This document shows, piece by piece, positions 49,387 through 56,399 of a stretch of 64,000 bases of DNA. The translations under genes and the position numbers were made by a program. The stretch is from NCBI GenBank assembly GCA_944382785.1, contig CALWNO010000003.1, positions 28,572-92,571 of the forward strand. The letters run 5' to 3'. The notes beneath the pieces were generated by a model. It saw nothing but the letters and a program-made list of their open reading frames with translations, had not been told where the DNA came from and did not search any database. Source of the stretch: an uncultured Gemmiger sp. (GTDB taxonomy: Bacteria; Bacillota; Clostridia; Oscillospirales; Ruminococcaceae). Positions within the stretch are counted from its first letter, which is position 1. Each line of letters begins with the position of its first letter.

Positions 49387-50484
49387 TCAGCGAAAGGCAT
49401 TGATGGCCTGGATCACATACCCCTGTTCTTCCTCGGTCATCCCGTTGTACATGGGCAGGCTGAGCACCTCATCGGCGAAGCGTTCCGCCACCGGGAAGTC
49501 CCCTTTTTTGTAGCCCAGACAGGCATAAGCCTGGCTCAGGTGGGGCGGGATGGGGTAATGGATGATGGTGCCGATGCCCTTCTCTTTCAGGTAATCGGCC
49601 ATACGGTCCCGGCAGCCCGGCAGATGCACCACATACTGGTGCCAGCTGCTGTCCGCCCCGGGGCGGATCCTGGGCTTTTGCAGGCAGGGGTTGGTGAGTT
49701 CGGCGTTGTAGCGCTCGGCCAGACGGCAGCGCTCGGCGTTGAACTCCTCCAGATGGGTCAGCTTGACCCGCAGCAGTCCGGCCTGGAGTTCGTCCAGACG
49801 GCTGTTGGCGCCCACCACCTCGTTCTGGTAGCGCACCCGGCTGCCGTAGTTGCGGAAGACCCGGCAGCGGTCGGCCAGGTCGGGGTCGTTGGTGGTCAGG
49901 CACCCGGCGTCCCCGAAAGCCCCGCATCCCTTGGTGGGGTAGAAGCTGAAGCAGCCCGCGTCCCCGAAGCTGCCCACCACCTGGCCGTGCCAGTGGTTGC
50001 CGTGGCTCTGGGCGCAGTCCTCCACCACTTTCAGGCCGTGCTTGCGGGCCACGGCGCCGATCATATCCATATCGCAGCTCTGGCCGTACAGATGCACCGC
50101 CAGGATGGCTTTTGTGCGGGGGGTGATGGCCGCCTCGATGCGGTTGGCGTCGATGTTGTCGTATTCATCCGGTTCCACAAACACCGGGGTGGCACCGTTG
50201 ATGGTGATGCCCATGACGCAGGCGATGTAGGCATTGGCCGAGACGATGACCTCGTCCCCGGGTCCGATGCCCAGCAGCTTGAAGGCGATCCACAGGGCGT
50301 CCAGCCCGCTGGCCAGACCCACGCAGTATCGGGTGCCCACCATGGCGGCCCATTCCTTCTCAAAGGTTTCCACCTCTTTGCCCAGAATGTACCAGCCGCT
50401 GCGCAGCACTTCCAGCGCCTTGGCTTCGTATTCCGGCGCGTGCAGATCATACTGCCGTTTCAGATCATTTGCCAGGATGCGCAA
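49387..50484 (-). CDS. fdtB: dTDP-3-amino-3,6-dideoxyhexose transaminase (FdtB/QdtB)
   Basis: 365 residues with a TTG start at 50484 set by AAGGAGG. DegT/DnrJ PLP enzyme with the internal aldimine lysine in [47 protein letters not shown] and [13 protein letters not shown]. Aminates the 3-keto sugar made by FdtA. Third DegT-family sugar enzyme of the window after RfbH and PseC, each for a different nucleotide sugar. The acetyltransferase FdtC is not present. Confidence 0.92.
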   Translation of the reverse strand: MRILANDLKRQYDLHAPEYEAKALEVLRSGWYILGKEVETFEKEWAAMVGTRYCVGLASGLDALWIAFKLLGIGPGDEVIVSANAYIACVMGITINGATPVFVEPDEYDNIDANRIEAAITPRTKAILAVHLYGQSCDMDMIGAVARKHGLKVVEDCAQSHGNHWHGQVVGSFGDAGCFSFYPTKGCGAFGDAGCLTTNDPDLADRCRVFRNYGSRVRYQNEVVGANSRLDELQAGLLRVKLTHLEEFNAERCRLAERYNAELTNPCLQKPRIRPGADSSWHQYVVHLPGCRDRMADYLKEKGIGTIIHYPIPPHLSQAYACLGYKKGDFPVAERFADEVLSLPMYNGMTEEEQGYVIQAINAFR

Positions 50485-50535
50485 GAGCGCACCTCCTTCC
50501 CCGGTTTCGGTGTAAAAATGACATGACTTCTGTTT

Positions 50536-50563
50536 ATTATACCATATTCCGCCTTAAAATCAA
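50536..50563 (-). promoter_or_regulatory. Promoter of the fdtB-fdtA-ABC operon
   Basis: Minus strand TTGATT (50563-50558), 16-base spacer, perfect TATAAT (50541-50536). It overlaps the last codons of the metallopeptidase gene. Confidence 0.7.
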
Positions 50564-50994
50564 AGGGAATCCCCCTCCGGCCCGGCAAATGTCCGGCCCA
50601 TGGCCCGGTATAAGTCGCAGGCCTTGCGCAGGAATGCCTCGGTCACGCAGAAATACTCCGCCGCCTCGGCGGGGGTATCCCCGGCCCGCAGACGGGCGGC
50701 CAGTTCCTCATAGGGCAGGTATTTGAGCACGGCGGCCTTGTCCGCCCGGCGTTCCGCCTGGGCCTTGAGCTGGTAGGGGCTGTAGGCGGTGTAGAAGGCA
50801 CCGGAGGCAAAGTGGCCGTCCTCATGGATGAGGGCGGTGCGCAGTTCGGCCTGGGTGTCAAAGCGGCGGCTGTCCACCCCCACCAGCCGCCCGTTGGCCA
50901 GGGCCAGGCAGCGGTTGGCCCGCAGAGGGCAGTCCAGCACACAGATGTCCTCCCGTTCCAGTTCGGCGACGGTGCTGTCCAGGTCGTATGACAT
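50560..50994 (-). CDS. ImmA/IrrE family metallopeptidase
   Basis: 144 residues from the ATG at 50994 with AAAGGA upstream. Zinc motif HEDGH (57-61, H-E-X2-H) followed by QAERRADKAAVLKYLP (third ligand helix, E-X2-A-D-X-A). ImmA proteases cut a partner repressor (ImmR) to induce mobile elements such as ICEBs1. The gene lies 26 bases after an XRE repressor gene, the classic pairing. Target in this genome unknown; the nearby phage module is a candidate. Confidence 0.9.
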   Translation of the reverse strand: MSYDLDSTVAELEREDICVLDCPLRANRCLALANGRLVGVDSRRFDTQAELRTALIHEDGHFASGAFYTAYSPYQLKAQAERRADKAAVLKYLPYEELAARLRAGDTPAEAAEYFCVTEAFLRKACDLYRAMGRTFAGPEGDSL

Positions 50995-51020
50995 GGTATT
51001 CCTTTCCCCGGGGCTGCGGC

Positions 51021-51389
51021 TCACCGCCGCCCCCGGTTGATCTCCGCCCGCAGACGGATGAGGGTGGCGATGTCGGCCTTGTCGTCCTCGGTCAGATATC
51101 GCTTGCAGTTTTGGTAGGCCGCGATGGGTTCATCCAGCAGGGCAGGGTCGTCCGCGGGAGCGGGCTGGGTGGGATCGGCGGGCAGGGGTTCCTCCCCGGC
51201 CAGCTGGGCGATGCTCACCCCGAAAAACTCTGCAATGGGCCCGGCGTGTTTCAGGGTCAGCTGTTTGGTGCGCCCGGCACCCAGTTCGGACAGGGTACTG
51301 CGGGGGATCTTCAGCTGGCGGCACATCTGGGTGACGTTGATGCCGTCACGGCGGCAGAGTTCCAGGATATTTTCATACATGGCATTCAT
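51021..51389 (-). CDS. XRE/ImmR-like transcriptional repressor
   Basis: 122 residues. N-terminal HTH_3: NILELCRRDGINVTQMCRQLKIPRSTLSELGAGRTKQLTLKHAGPIAEFFGVSIAQL, then a Pro/Asp-rich linker (ADPTQPAPADDPALL) and a C-terminal helix EDDKADIATLIRLRAEI. The linker is where ImmA-type proteases cut. A perfect palindrome overlaps its own promoter, consistent with autorepression. Confidence 0.9.
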   Translation of the reverse strand: MNAMYENILELCRRDGINVTQMCRQLKIPRSTLSELGAGRTKQLTLKHAGPIAEFFGVSIAQLAGEEPLPADPTQPAPADDPALLDEPIAAYQNCKRYLTEDDKADIATLIRLRAEINRGRR

Positions 51390-51418
51390 GGGACGGCTCC
51401 TTTGGGCGGTTTTTTCTT

Positions 51419-51430
51419 TCTGAATTCAGA
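51419..51430. promoter_or_regulatory. Palindromic operator of the XRE repressor
   Basis: TCTGAATTCAGA is a perfect 12-bp palindrome. It covers the edge of the -10 box of the repressor's promoter, so a dimeric HTH protein bound here would block transcription. Confidence 0.65.
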
Positions 51431-51456
51431 TTATCCCGTTCCCGGTTTTCTGTCAA
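51428..51456 (-). promoter_or_regulatory. Promoter of the XRE repressor gene
   Basis: Minus strand TTGACA (51456-51451), 17-base spacer, TAATCT (51433-51428), 39 bases before the ATG. Confidence 0.7.
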
Positions 51457-51532
51457 CCCTCCGGGGCCTTTTGCTGTTTCTATCCTACCACAGCAAGATG
51501 GTCATAAAGCGGACTTTGGCTCCGGACACAGG

Positions 51533-51571
51533 AAAAGGGGGCGCCCCGCCTTGCCGGCCGGGCGCCCCCTT
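51533..51571 (-). terminator. Terminator after the YbjN-domain gene
   Basis: AAGGGGGCGCCC (51535-51546) pairs with GGGCGCCCCCTT (51560-51571), followed on the minus strand by TTTTCC. Confidence 0.8.
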
Positions 51572-51619
51572 GTGGGATCTTCTCTCCATGTTTTGCGGTG
51601 CCGGGAAACCGGCTCCGGA

Positions 51620-52081
51620 TCAGGTTGCCTCGCAGTCGCGGACAGCCTGCTCGGGGGTCTTCATGTCGAAGATCACCGCCACAATGCCGTCACCGTACCG
51701 CTTGAACATACGGGCCGGCACATAGATGCTGTCCTTGATGGTCTCGGTACCGGGTTCCGTCTCGTCGCAGTTCACGAAGCACTTGTAGCGGATCTCCCCG
51801 TCACGGAAATCCAGCTCGAAGTTGCCGTTGGCCAAGCCATAGTTGGCGCGGCTGAGGAACTCGGCCATCTGGTGCTTGCAATCATCAGCGGACATGGGGC
51901 ACACGGTATAAACGGTGTAATCGTATTTGCGGATCAGGACACGGTAGGAGACTTTCTGCAGTTTGCCCTTCAGGGTGAGGTTGAAATTGAAGGTTCCCTT
52001 CTCCTCGTTAAAATCGTAGTTCCAGTCATCTTCGTCGAGGAAACGCTTGACCATTTTGGCGATCTTGACCGAATAATCCAT
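51620..52081 (-). CDS. YbjN domain-containing protein
   Basis: 153 residues, AGGAGAG before the ATG. Alpha-beta protein of the YbjN/type III chaperone-like fold: VKRFLDEDDWNYDFNEEKGTFNFNLTLKGKLQKVSYRVLIRKYDYTVYTVCPM, helix KHQMAEFLSRANYGLANGNFELDFRDGEIRYKCF. No catalytic motif. Small acidic proteins of this kind are common in Clostridia and of unknown role. Own promoter and terminator, so a single-gene unit. Confidence 0.75.
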   Translation of the reverse strand: MDYSVKIAKMVKRFLDEDDWNYDFNEEKGTFNFNLTLKGKLQKVSYRVLIRKYDYTVYTVCPMSADDCKHQMAEFLSRANYGLANGNFELDFRDGEIRYKCFVNCDETEPGTETIKDSIYVPARMFKRYGDGIVAVIFDMKTPEQAVRDCEAT

Positions 52082-52131
52082 CTTTGCACTCTCCTTTCGC
52101 TCTCGCCATCACAATTCGGATGTTGTAGGTC

Positions 52132-52160
52132 ATTATATCACTTTTACCAGTATTTCTCAA
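52132..52160 (-). promoter_or_regulatory. Promoter of the YbjN-domain gene
   Basis: Minus strand TTGAGA (52160-52155), 17-base spacer, perfect TATAAT (52137-52132), 50 bases before the ATG. Confidence 0.75.
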
Positions 52161-52200
52161 TAGGCAACATCACTTTTTAGAAAATAATTCCCAGAGGGCA

Positions 52201-52246
52201 AAAAACGGCCCCGGGCGCGCCGCCTTGCAGCGGTACACCCGGGGTC
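52201..52246 (-). terminator. Terminator of the alcohol dehydrogenase gene
   Basis: CCCCGGG and CCCGGGG outer stem with an inner CCGC/GCGG stem; on the minus strand followed by GTTTTTTG. Confidence 0.8.
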
Positions 52247-52272
52247 TGGGTTGGGTCAGGCAGATACAGGGA

Positions 52273-53490
52273 TCAGAAGTCCACTTCGGTGTCGTAGTAG
52301 CAGCACTTCAGCAGCTTTTCCATCTCTTCCTGGCTGGGCTGCCGCGGGTTAGACCCGGTGCAGGCGTCGCCGATGGCGTTCTTGGCGATTTCCGGCAGAC
52401 GCTCCAGGAAGACCTCTTCCGGCACAAAGCCCTGCTCACAGGGATAGCTGTCGGCACCGTAGAACTTGATGCCGTGGGGAATGTTCAGGTCGTCGTTCAT
52501 GCCGCGCAGATACTCGATCAGCAGTTTGACCTTCTCGTCGTCGTTGGCTCCGCCCAGCTTCATCTCGTCGGCAATGACGCCGTACCGTGCTTTGGCGGTG
52601 GGGTCCTTGGCGTTGAAGGCGATGACCTTGGGCAGATACATGGCGTTGGCCGCACCGTGTATGATGTGGGCGCCGTAATCCGCAAAGGCCGCGCCGGTCT
52701 TGTGGGCCATGGAGTGGACGATGCCCAGCAGCGCGTTGGAGAAGGCCATACCGGCCAGGCACTGGGCGTCATGCATGGCGTCCCGCTTGGCCATATCGCC
52801 GTTGTAGCTGCCCACCAGGTCGGCCTGGATCATCCGGATGGCAAAGATGGCCAGCGGATCGGTGTAGGCGCAGTTGGCGGTGGAGACATAGGCCTCGATG
52901 GCGTGGGTCATGGCGTCCATACCGGTGTGAGCCACCAGCTTCTTGGGCATGGTCTCGGCCAGTTCCGGGTCCACGATGGCCACGTCGGGGGTGATCTCAA
53001 AGTCCGCGATGGGATACTTGATGCCCTTGGCGTAGTCGGTGATGATGGAGAAGGCCGTCACCTCGGTGGCGGTGCCGGAGGTGGAGGAAATGGCGCAGAA
53101 ATGGGCTTTCTGGCGCAGTTTGGGAATACCAAAGACCTTGCACATCTCCTCAAAGGTGATGTCGGGGTACTCGTACTTGATCCACATGGCCTTGGCCGCG
53201 TCGATGGGCGAGCCGCCGCCGATGGCGATGATCCAGTCGGGTTCAAATTCCATCATGGCAGCTGCGCCGCGCATGACCGTTTCCACCGAGGGATCGGGCT
53301 CGATGCCGTCGAAGACCTTGACTTCCATGCCGGCCTCGTGCAGATAGCCCACCGCCTTGTCCAGGAAACCGAACCGCTTCATGGAGCCGCCGCCCACACA
53401 GACGATGGCCTTTTTGCCTTCAAAAGTTTTCAGTGCTTCCATTGCGCCTTTGCCGTGATACAGATCGCGCGGCAGGGTAAATCTTGCCAT
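52273..53490 (-). CDS. Iron-containing alcohol dehydrogenase
   Basis: 405 residues from the ATG at 53490, set by AAAGGAGG. NAD site VCVGGGSMKRFG and IAIGGGSPIDAAKAMW (G-G-G-S-X2-D); iron site D/H residues in LVAHTGMDAMTHAIEAYVS and IVHSMAHKTGAAFADYGAHIIHG. Butanol/propanol-type dehydrogenase that reduces an aldehyde with NAD(P)H during fermentation. Regulated, by sequence, through a Rex-like operator just after the transcription start. Substrate range cannot be fixed. Confidence 0.93.
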   Translation of the reverse strand: MARFTLPRDLYHGKGAMEALKTFEGKKAIVCVGGGSMKRFGFLDKAVGYLHEAGMEVKVFDGIEPDPSVETVMRGAAAMMEFEPDWIIAIGGGSPIDAAKAMWIKYEYPDITFEEMCKVFGIPKLRQKAHFCAISSTSGTATEVTAFSIITDYAKGIKYPIADFEITPDVAIVDPELAETMPKKLVAHTGMDAMTHAIEAYVSTANCAYTDPLAIFAIRMIQADLVGSYNGDMAKRDAMHDAQCLAGMAFSNALLGIVHSMAHKTGAAFADYGAHIIHGAANAMYLPKVIAFNAKDPTAKARYGVIADEMKLGGANDDEKVKLLIEYLRGMNDDLNIPHGIKFYGADSYPCEQGFVPEEVFLERLPEIAKNAIGDACTGSNPRQPSQEEMEKLLKCCYYDTEVDF

Positions 53491-53629
53491 GGGAATTACC
53501 TCCTTTGATCGGGTCGTTGCTGCCCGTTGTAGATACGGATGGAGGGGGTCAGTCCTCATTGGTGTGCCGGGTGTGCTTGGGGGGGGCACCCGGCACAAAG
53601 GCGACAAAAGCTTCACAGTTTTTTCATAA

Positions 53630-53647
53630 TTGTTAAGCTTTTATCAA
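53630..53647. promoter_or_regulatory. Rex-like redox operator
   Basis: TTGTTAAGCTTTTATCAA matches the clostridial Rex consensus TTGTTAA-N4-TTAACAA at 13 of 14 fixed positions. It begins about five bases downstream of the predicted transcription start of the alcohol dehydrogenase gene, so bound Rex would block it until NADH rises. Confidence 0.65.
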
Positions 53648-53658
53648 TCTTTAGGTAA

Positions 53659-53687
53659 AGTATACTCCCCTTTTGGGCTGGAATCAA
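53659..53687 (-). promoter_or_regulatory. Promoter of the alcohol dehydrogenase gene
   Basis: Minus strand TTGATT (53687-53682), 17-base spacer, TATACT (53664-53659). Leaves a leader of about 160 bases that also holds an AAAAGCTT/AAGCTTTT inverted repeat. The whole 53491-53874 gap holds this promoter, the operator and a terminator and no gene. Confidence 0.65.
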
Positions 53688-53805
53688 CGCACAAAAGCGC
53701 CAAAAATTTGGACGGGTTTCCGGCTTTTTGCCAAGGTTCCATTCCGGCGGCGGACAGGGCCCGGCCGCCATCCGGGTCCTGGCTTCTCCCCTTTCCCCGG
53801 CACGC

Positions 53806-53845
53806 AAAAAGCCCCGCCTGCCTTTGGTAAGGCAGACGGGGCTTT
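53806..53845 (-). terminator. Terminator of the GGGtGRT gene
   Basis: AAAGCCCCG-CTGCCTT pairs with AAGGCAG-GGGGCTTT across a four-base loop; minus strand continues TTTTTGCG. Confidence 0.9.
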
Positions 53846-53874
53846 ATAAGGTTTATGTCAGTGCAACGGAAAGA

Positions 53875-54873
53875 TTATTCCGCAACCTGAGAAGCCGCAA
53901 CAGCACAGGCGACGGTCATGCCGACCATCGGGTTGTTGCCGGCGCCGATCAGGCCCATCATCTCCACGTGAGCAGGCACGCTGGAGGAGCCGGCGAACTG
54001 AGCGTCACCGTGCATACGGCCCATGGAGTCGGTCAGGCCGTAGGAAGCGGGGCCGGCGGCCACGTTGTCGGGATGCAGGGTACGGCCCGTGCCGCCGCCG
54101 GAAGCGACGGAGAAGTACTTCTTGCCGTTCTCGATGGCCCACTTCTTGTAAGTGCCGGCCACCAGGTGCTGGAAGCGGGTGGGGTTGGTGGAGTTACCGG
54201 TGATGGAAACTTCCACGCCTTCCATCTTCATGATGGCAACGCCTTCCAGAACGTCGTTGGCGCCGTAGCACTTGACAGCGGCGCGCTCGCCCTCGGAGTA
54301 GGGGATGGTCTCGACAACCTTGACCTCGCCGGTCTTGAAGTCGAAATCAGTCTTGACGTAGGTGAAGCCGTTGATACGGCTGATGATCATGGCAGCGTCC
54401 TTGCCCAGGCCGTTCAGGATAACCCGCAGGGGCTCCTTGCGGACCTTGTTGGCGGTACGGGCAATGCCGATGGCGCCTTCGGCGGCGGCGAAGGATTCGT
54501 GGCCAGCCAGGAAGCAGAAGCAATGGGTGTCCTCATGCAGCAGCATGGCGCCCAGGTTGCCGTGGCCCAGGCCCACATGGCGCTGTTCGGCAACGGAGCC
54601 GGGGATGGTGAAGGCTTCCAGGCCTTCGCCGATGGCGGCGGCGCAGTCAGCAGCGTTCTTCAGGCCGCGCTTGACAGCGATGGCGGTGCCCAGGGTGTAA
54701 GCCCAGACAGCGTTATCGAAGCAGATGGGCTGCACGCCGCGGATGATCTTGTCGCAGTCGATGCCTTTGGAAAGGAGCAGTTCGTTGCAGGCGTCCAGGG
54801 ATTCGAGGCCGTTGGCTTTCAGGCACTCGTTGATTTTGGGCATGCGGCGCTCCTGAGATTCAAAAGTAGCCAT
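53875..54873 (-). CDS. GGGtGRT protein
   Basis: 332 residues, GGGAGGT before the ATG. Contains the signature that names the family, SGGGTGRTLHPDN, and LGHGNLGAMLLHEDTHCFCFLAGHESFAAAEGAIGIA with histidines and cysteines suited to metal binding. Family function is not established; it is nearly always next to a NifU-like protein in anaerobic Firmicutes, as here. Cytosolic, highly conserved, so probably a housekeeping role in iron-sulfur or sulfur chemistry. Confidence 0.93.
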   Translation of the reverse strand: MATFESQERRMPKINECLKANGLESLDACNELLLSKGIDCDKIIRGVQPICFDNAVWAYTLGTAIAVKRGLKNAADCAAAIGEGLEAFTIPGSVAEQRHVGLGHGNLGAMLLHEDTHCFCFLAGHESFAAAEGAIGIARTANKVRKEPLRVILNGLGKDAAMIISRINGFTYVKTDFDFKTGEVKVVETIPYSEGERAAVKCYGANDVLEGVAIMKMEGVEVSITGNSTNPTRFQHLVAGTYKKWAIENGKKYFSVASGGGTGRTLHPDNVAAGPASYGLTDSMGRMHGDAQFAGSSSVPAHVEMMGLIGAGNNPMVGMTVACAVAASQVAE

Positions 54874-54893
54874 ATAGATGATACCTCCCTGTC

Positions 54894-55595
54894 TTATTCT
54901 TCGCGCGGGTCGATGTACTTCACAGCGCCCTGCTCAGCGGAGAAGCGGCCATAGGTGCCGATGTTCTTCTCGTAGGCGGTCTTGGGGTCAACGCCGTGAC
55001 GGATGTCTTCCATCATCTTGCCCAGGCGGACAAACTGATAGCCGATGACCTGGTTGTCCTTGTCCAGAGCGGTCTTCAGGATGTAGCCTTCGGTCAGTTC
55101 CAGGTAACGGACGCCCTTGGCCTTGGTGGAGAAGATGGTGCCGGTCATGCTGCGCAGACCCTTGCCCAGGTCATCCAGGCCGGCGCCGATGGGCAGGCCG
55201 TCCTCAGAGAAAGCGGTCTGGCTGCGGCCGTAGACGATCTGCAGGAACAGCTCACGCATAGCCACGTTGATGGCGTCGCACACCAGGTCGGTGTTCAGAG
55301 CTTCCAGGATGGTCTTGCCGGGCAGGATCTCGCCGGCCATAGCGGCGGAATGGGTCATGCCGGAGCAGCCGATGGTCTCGACCAGAGCTTCCTCGATGAT
55401 GCCGTTCTTGATGTTCAGGCTCAGCTTGCAGGTGCCCTGCTGGGGAGCGCACCAACCCACACCGTGGGTGTAACCGCTGATGTCCTCAATCTTATAGGCC
55501 TTTACCCACTCGCCCTCTTCCGGAATGGGCGCGGGGCCGTGCTTCGGGCCTTTGGCGATGGGGCACATGTGTTCGACTTGTGCAGAGTAGGTCAT
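54894..55595 (-). CDS. NifU/IscU-like iron-sulfur cluster scaffold protein
   Basis: 233 residues, AAAGGAGAG before the ATG. GVGWCAPQQGTCKLSLNIKNGIIEEALVETIGCSGMTHSAAMAGEILPGKTILEALNTDLVCDAINVAMRELF carries the NifU_N scaffold cysteines (C52-like, GCSG, and VCD). Longer than IscU, with a C-terminal extension (LTEGYILKTALDKDN onward). Operon partner of the GGGtGRT gene 20 bases downstream. Confidence 0.88.
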   Translation of the reverse strand: MTYSAQVEHMCPIAKGPKHGPAPIPEEGEWVKAYKIEDISGYTHGVGWCAPQQGTCKLSLNIKNGIIEEALVETIGCSGMTHSAAMAGEILPGKTILEALNTDLVCDAINVAMRELFLQIVYGRSQTAFSEDGLPIGAGLDDLGKGLRSMTGTIFSTKAKGVRYLELTEGYILKTALDKDNQVIGYQFVRLGKMMEDIRHGVDPKTAYEKNIGTYGRFSAEQGAVKYIDPREE

Positions 55596-55673
55596 AATTT
55601 TCTCTCCTTTGCCTGTATTGTGCGCATGCCGAGAGCCGGCGCACGCCTTGTGAATTCATTCACAGCCAATTCT

Positions 55674-55702
55674 ATTATACGTTCCTGCCCGGCAATTTTC
55701 AA
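55674..55702 (-). promoter_or_regulatory. Promoter of the NifU-like/GGGtGRT operon
   Basis: Minus strand TTGAAA (55702-55697), 17-base spacer, perfect TATAAT (55679-55674), about 75 bases before the ATG. Confidence 0.8.
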
Positions 55703-55742
55703 GGTGTCTTGTGCGAACTTTTGCGCTTTTTGCCGTTTTGTT

Positions 55743-55783
55743 CGCCATGGCGGAAAAACTTTTCCAAAATATTGCCATGGCAA
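55743..55783. promoter_or_regulatory. Twin GCCATGGC palindromes in a divergent control region
   Basis: CGCCATGGCG (55743-55752) and TTGCCATGGCAA (55772-55783) are perfect palindromes sharing the core GCCATGGC. Their centres are 30 bases apart, close to three helical turns, so one protein could bind both on the same face. They lie between the NifU-like and desulfoferrodoxin genes; the second is centred about 42 bases upstream of the predicted desulfoferrodoxin start. Confidence 0.6.
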
Positions 55784-55807
55784 CAAACCATTTGCGTTTC
55801 TGTCGTG

Positions 55808-55818
55808 TATACTATAGT
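55808..55818 (+). promoter_or_regulatory. -10 region of the desulfoferrodoxin promoter
   Basis: Overlapping TATACT (55808-55813) and TATAGT (55813-55818). No good -35 at 17 bases (ATTTGC at best), which fits dependence on an activator. Confidence 0.45.
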
Positions 55819-55928
55819 CATCAGGAAGGGCAACACAGCCCGGACCTGAAACAGATTCAGAACCTGAACGCGGCGGGCTGTGCCGTGTTTTATGTACAAA
55901 AAACAATCACCAAACGGAGGTTTTCCTT

Positions 55929-56306
55929 ATGATCAAGATTTATCGCTGCGCCCACTGCGGCAACATCATCACCATGCTCCACGACTCCAACGTTCCCGTG
56001 TTCTGCTGCGGCCAGAAGATGGACCTGCTGGTCCCCGGCAGCGTGGACGCCGCTCAGGAGAAGCACGTTCCCGTGGCCACCATCAACGGCAGCACCGTGG
56101 AAGTCAAGGTGGGCTCCGTGACCCATCCCATGACCGCCGAGCACTGGATCGAGTGGATCCTGCTGGAGACCGACAAGGGCTTTGCGGTCAAGCACCTGAC
56201 CCCCGACGCCCAGCCCGCCGCCACCTTCGCCCTGGCGGAAGGCGAGACCGCCAAGACCGTCTACGCCTACTGCAACCTGCACGGTCTGTGGAAGGCCGAC
56301 CTGTAA
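55929..56306 (+). CDS. dfx: Desulfoferrodoxin (superoxide reductase)
   Basis: 125 residues, GGAGG before the ATG. N-terminal desulforedoxin domain with Fe ligands C7, C10, C26, C27; superoxide reductase domain with H46 (EKHVPV), H66 and H72 (THPMTAEHWIEWI), C115 and H118 (AYCNLHGLW), the complete Fe(His)4Cys site. Reduces superoxide to peroxide without making oxygen, for oxygen tolerance in an anaerobe. Single-gene unit with a long leader. Confidence 0.97.
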   Translation: MIKIYRCAHCGNIITMLHDSNVPVFCCGQKMDLLVPGSVDAAQEKHVPVATINGSTVEVKVGSVTHPMTAEHWIEWILLETDKGFAVKHLTPDAQPAATFALAEGETAKTVYAYCNLHGLWKADL

Positions 56307-56363
56307 GTGACGGCTCCTGTATTCATCTCATCGACAACTTTCCCTTTTTACTCTCCATACACC

Positions 56364-56397
56364 AAAAGCGGCACCCACTCCGGCGGGTGCCGCTTTT
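56364..56397. terminator. Terminator between dfx and the Wzy-like gene
   Basis: AAAAGCGGCACCC pairs with GGGTGCCGCTTTT across eight bases; serves both convergent genes. Confidence 0.9.
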
Positions 56398-56399
56398 CT

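Noticed and set aside
53606-53645. The AAAAGCTT/AAGCTTTT inverted repeat as a riboswitch or terminator
   Set aside because: Long loop, weak stem and no T run; it overlaps the better explained Rex-like site.
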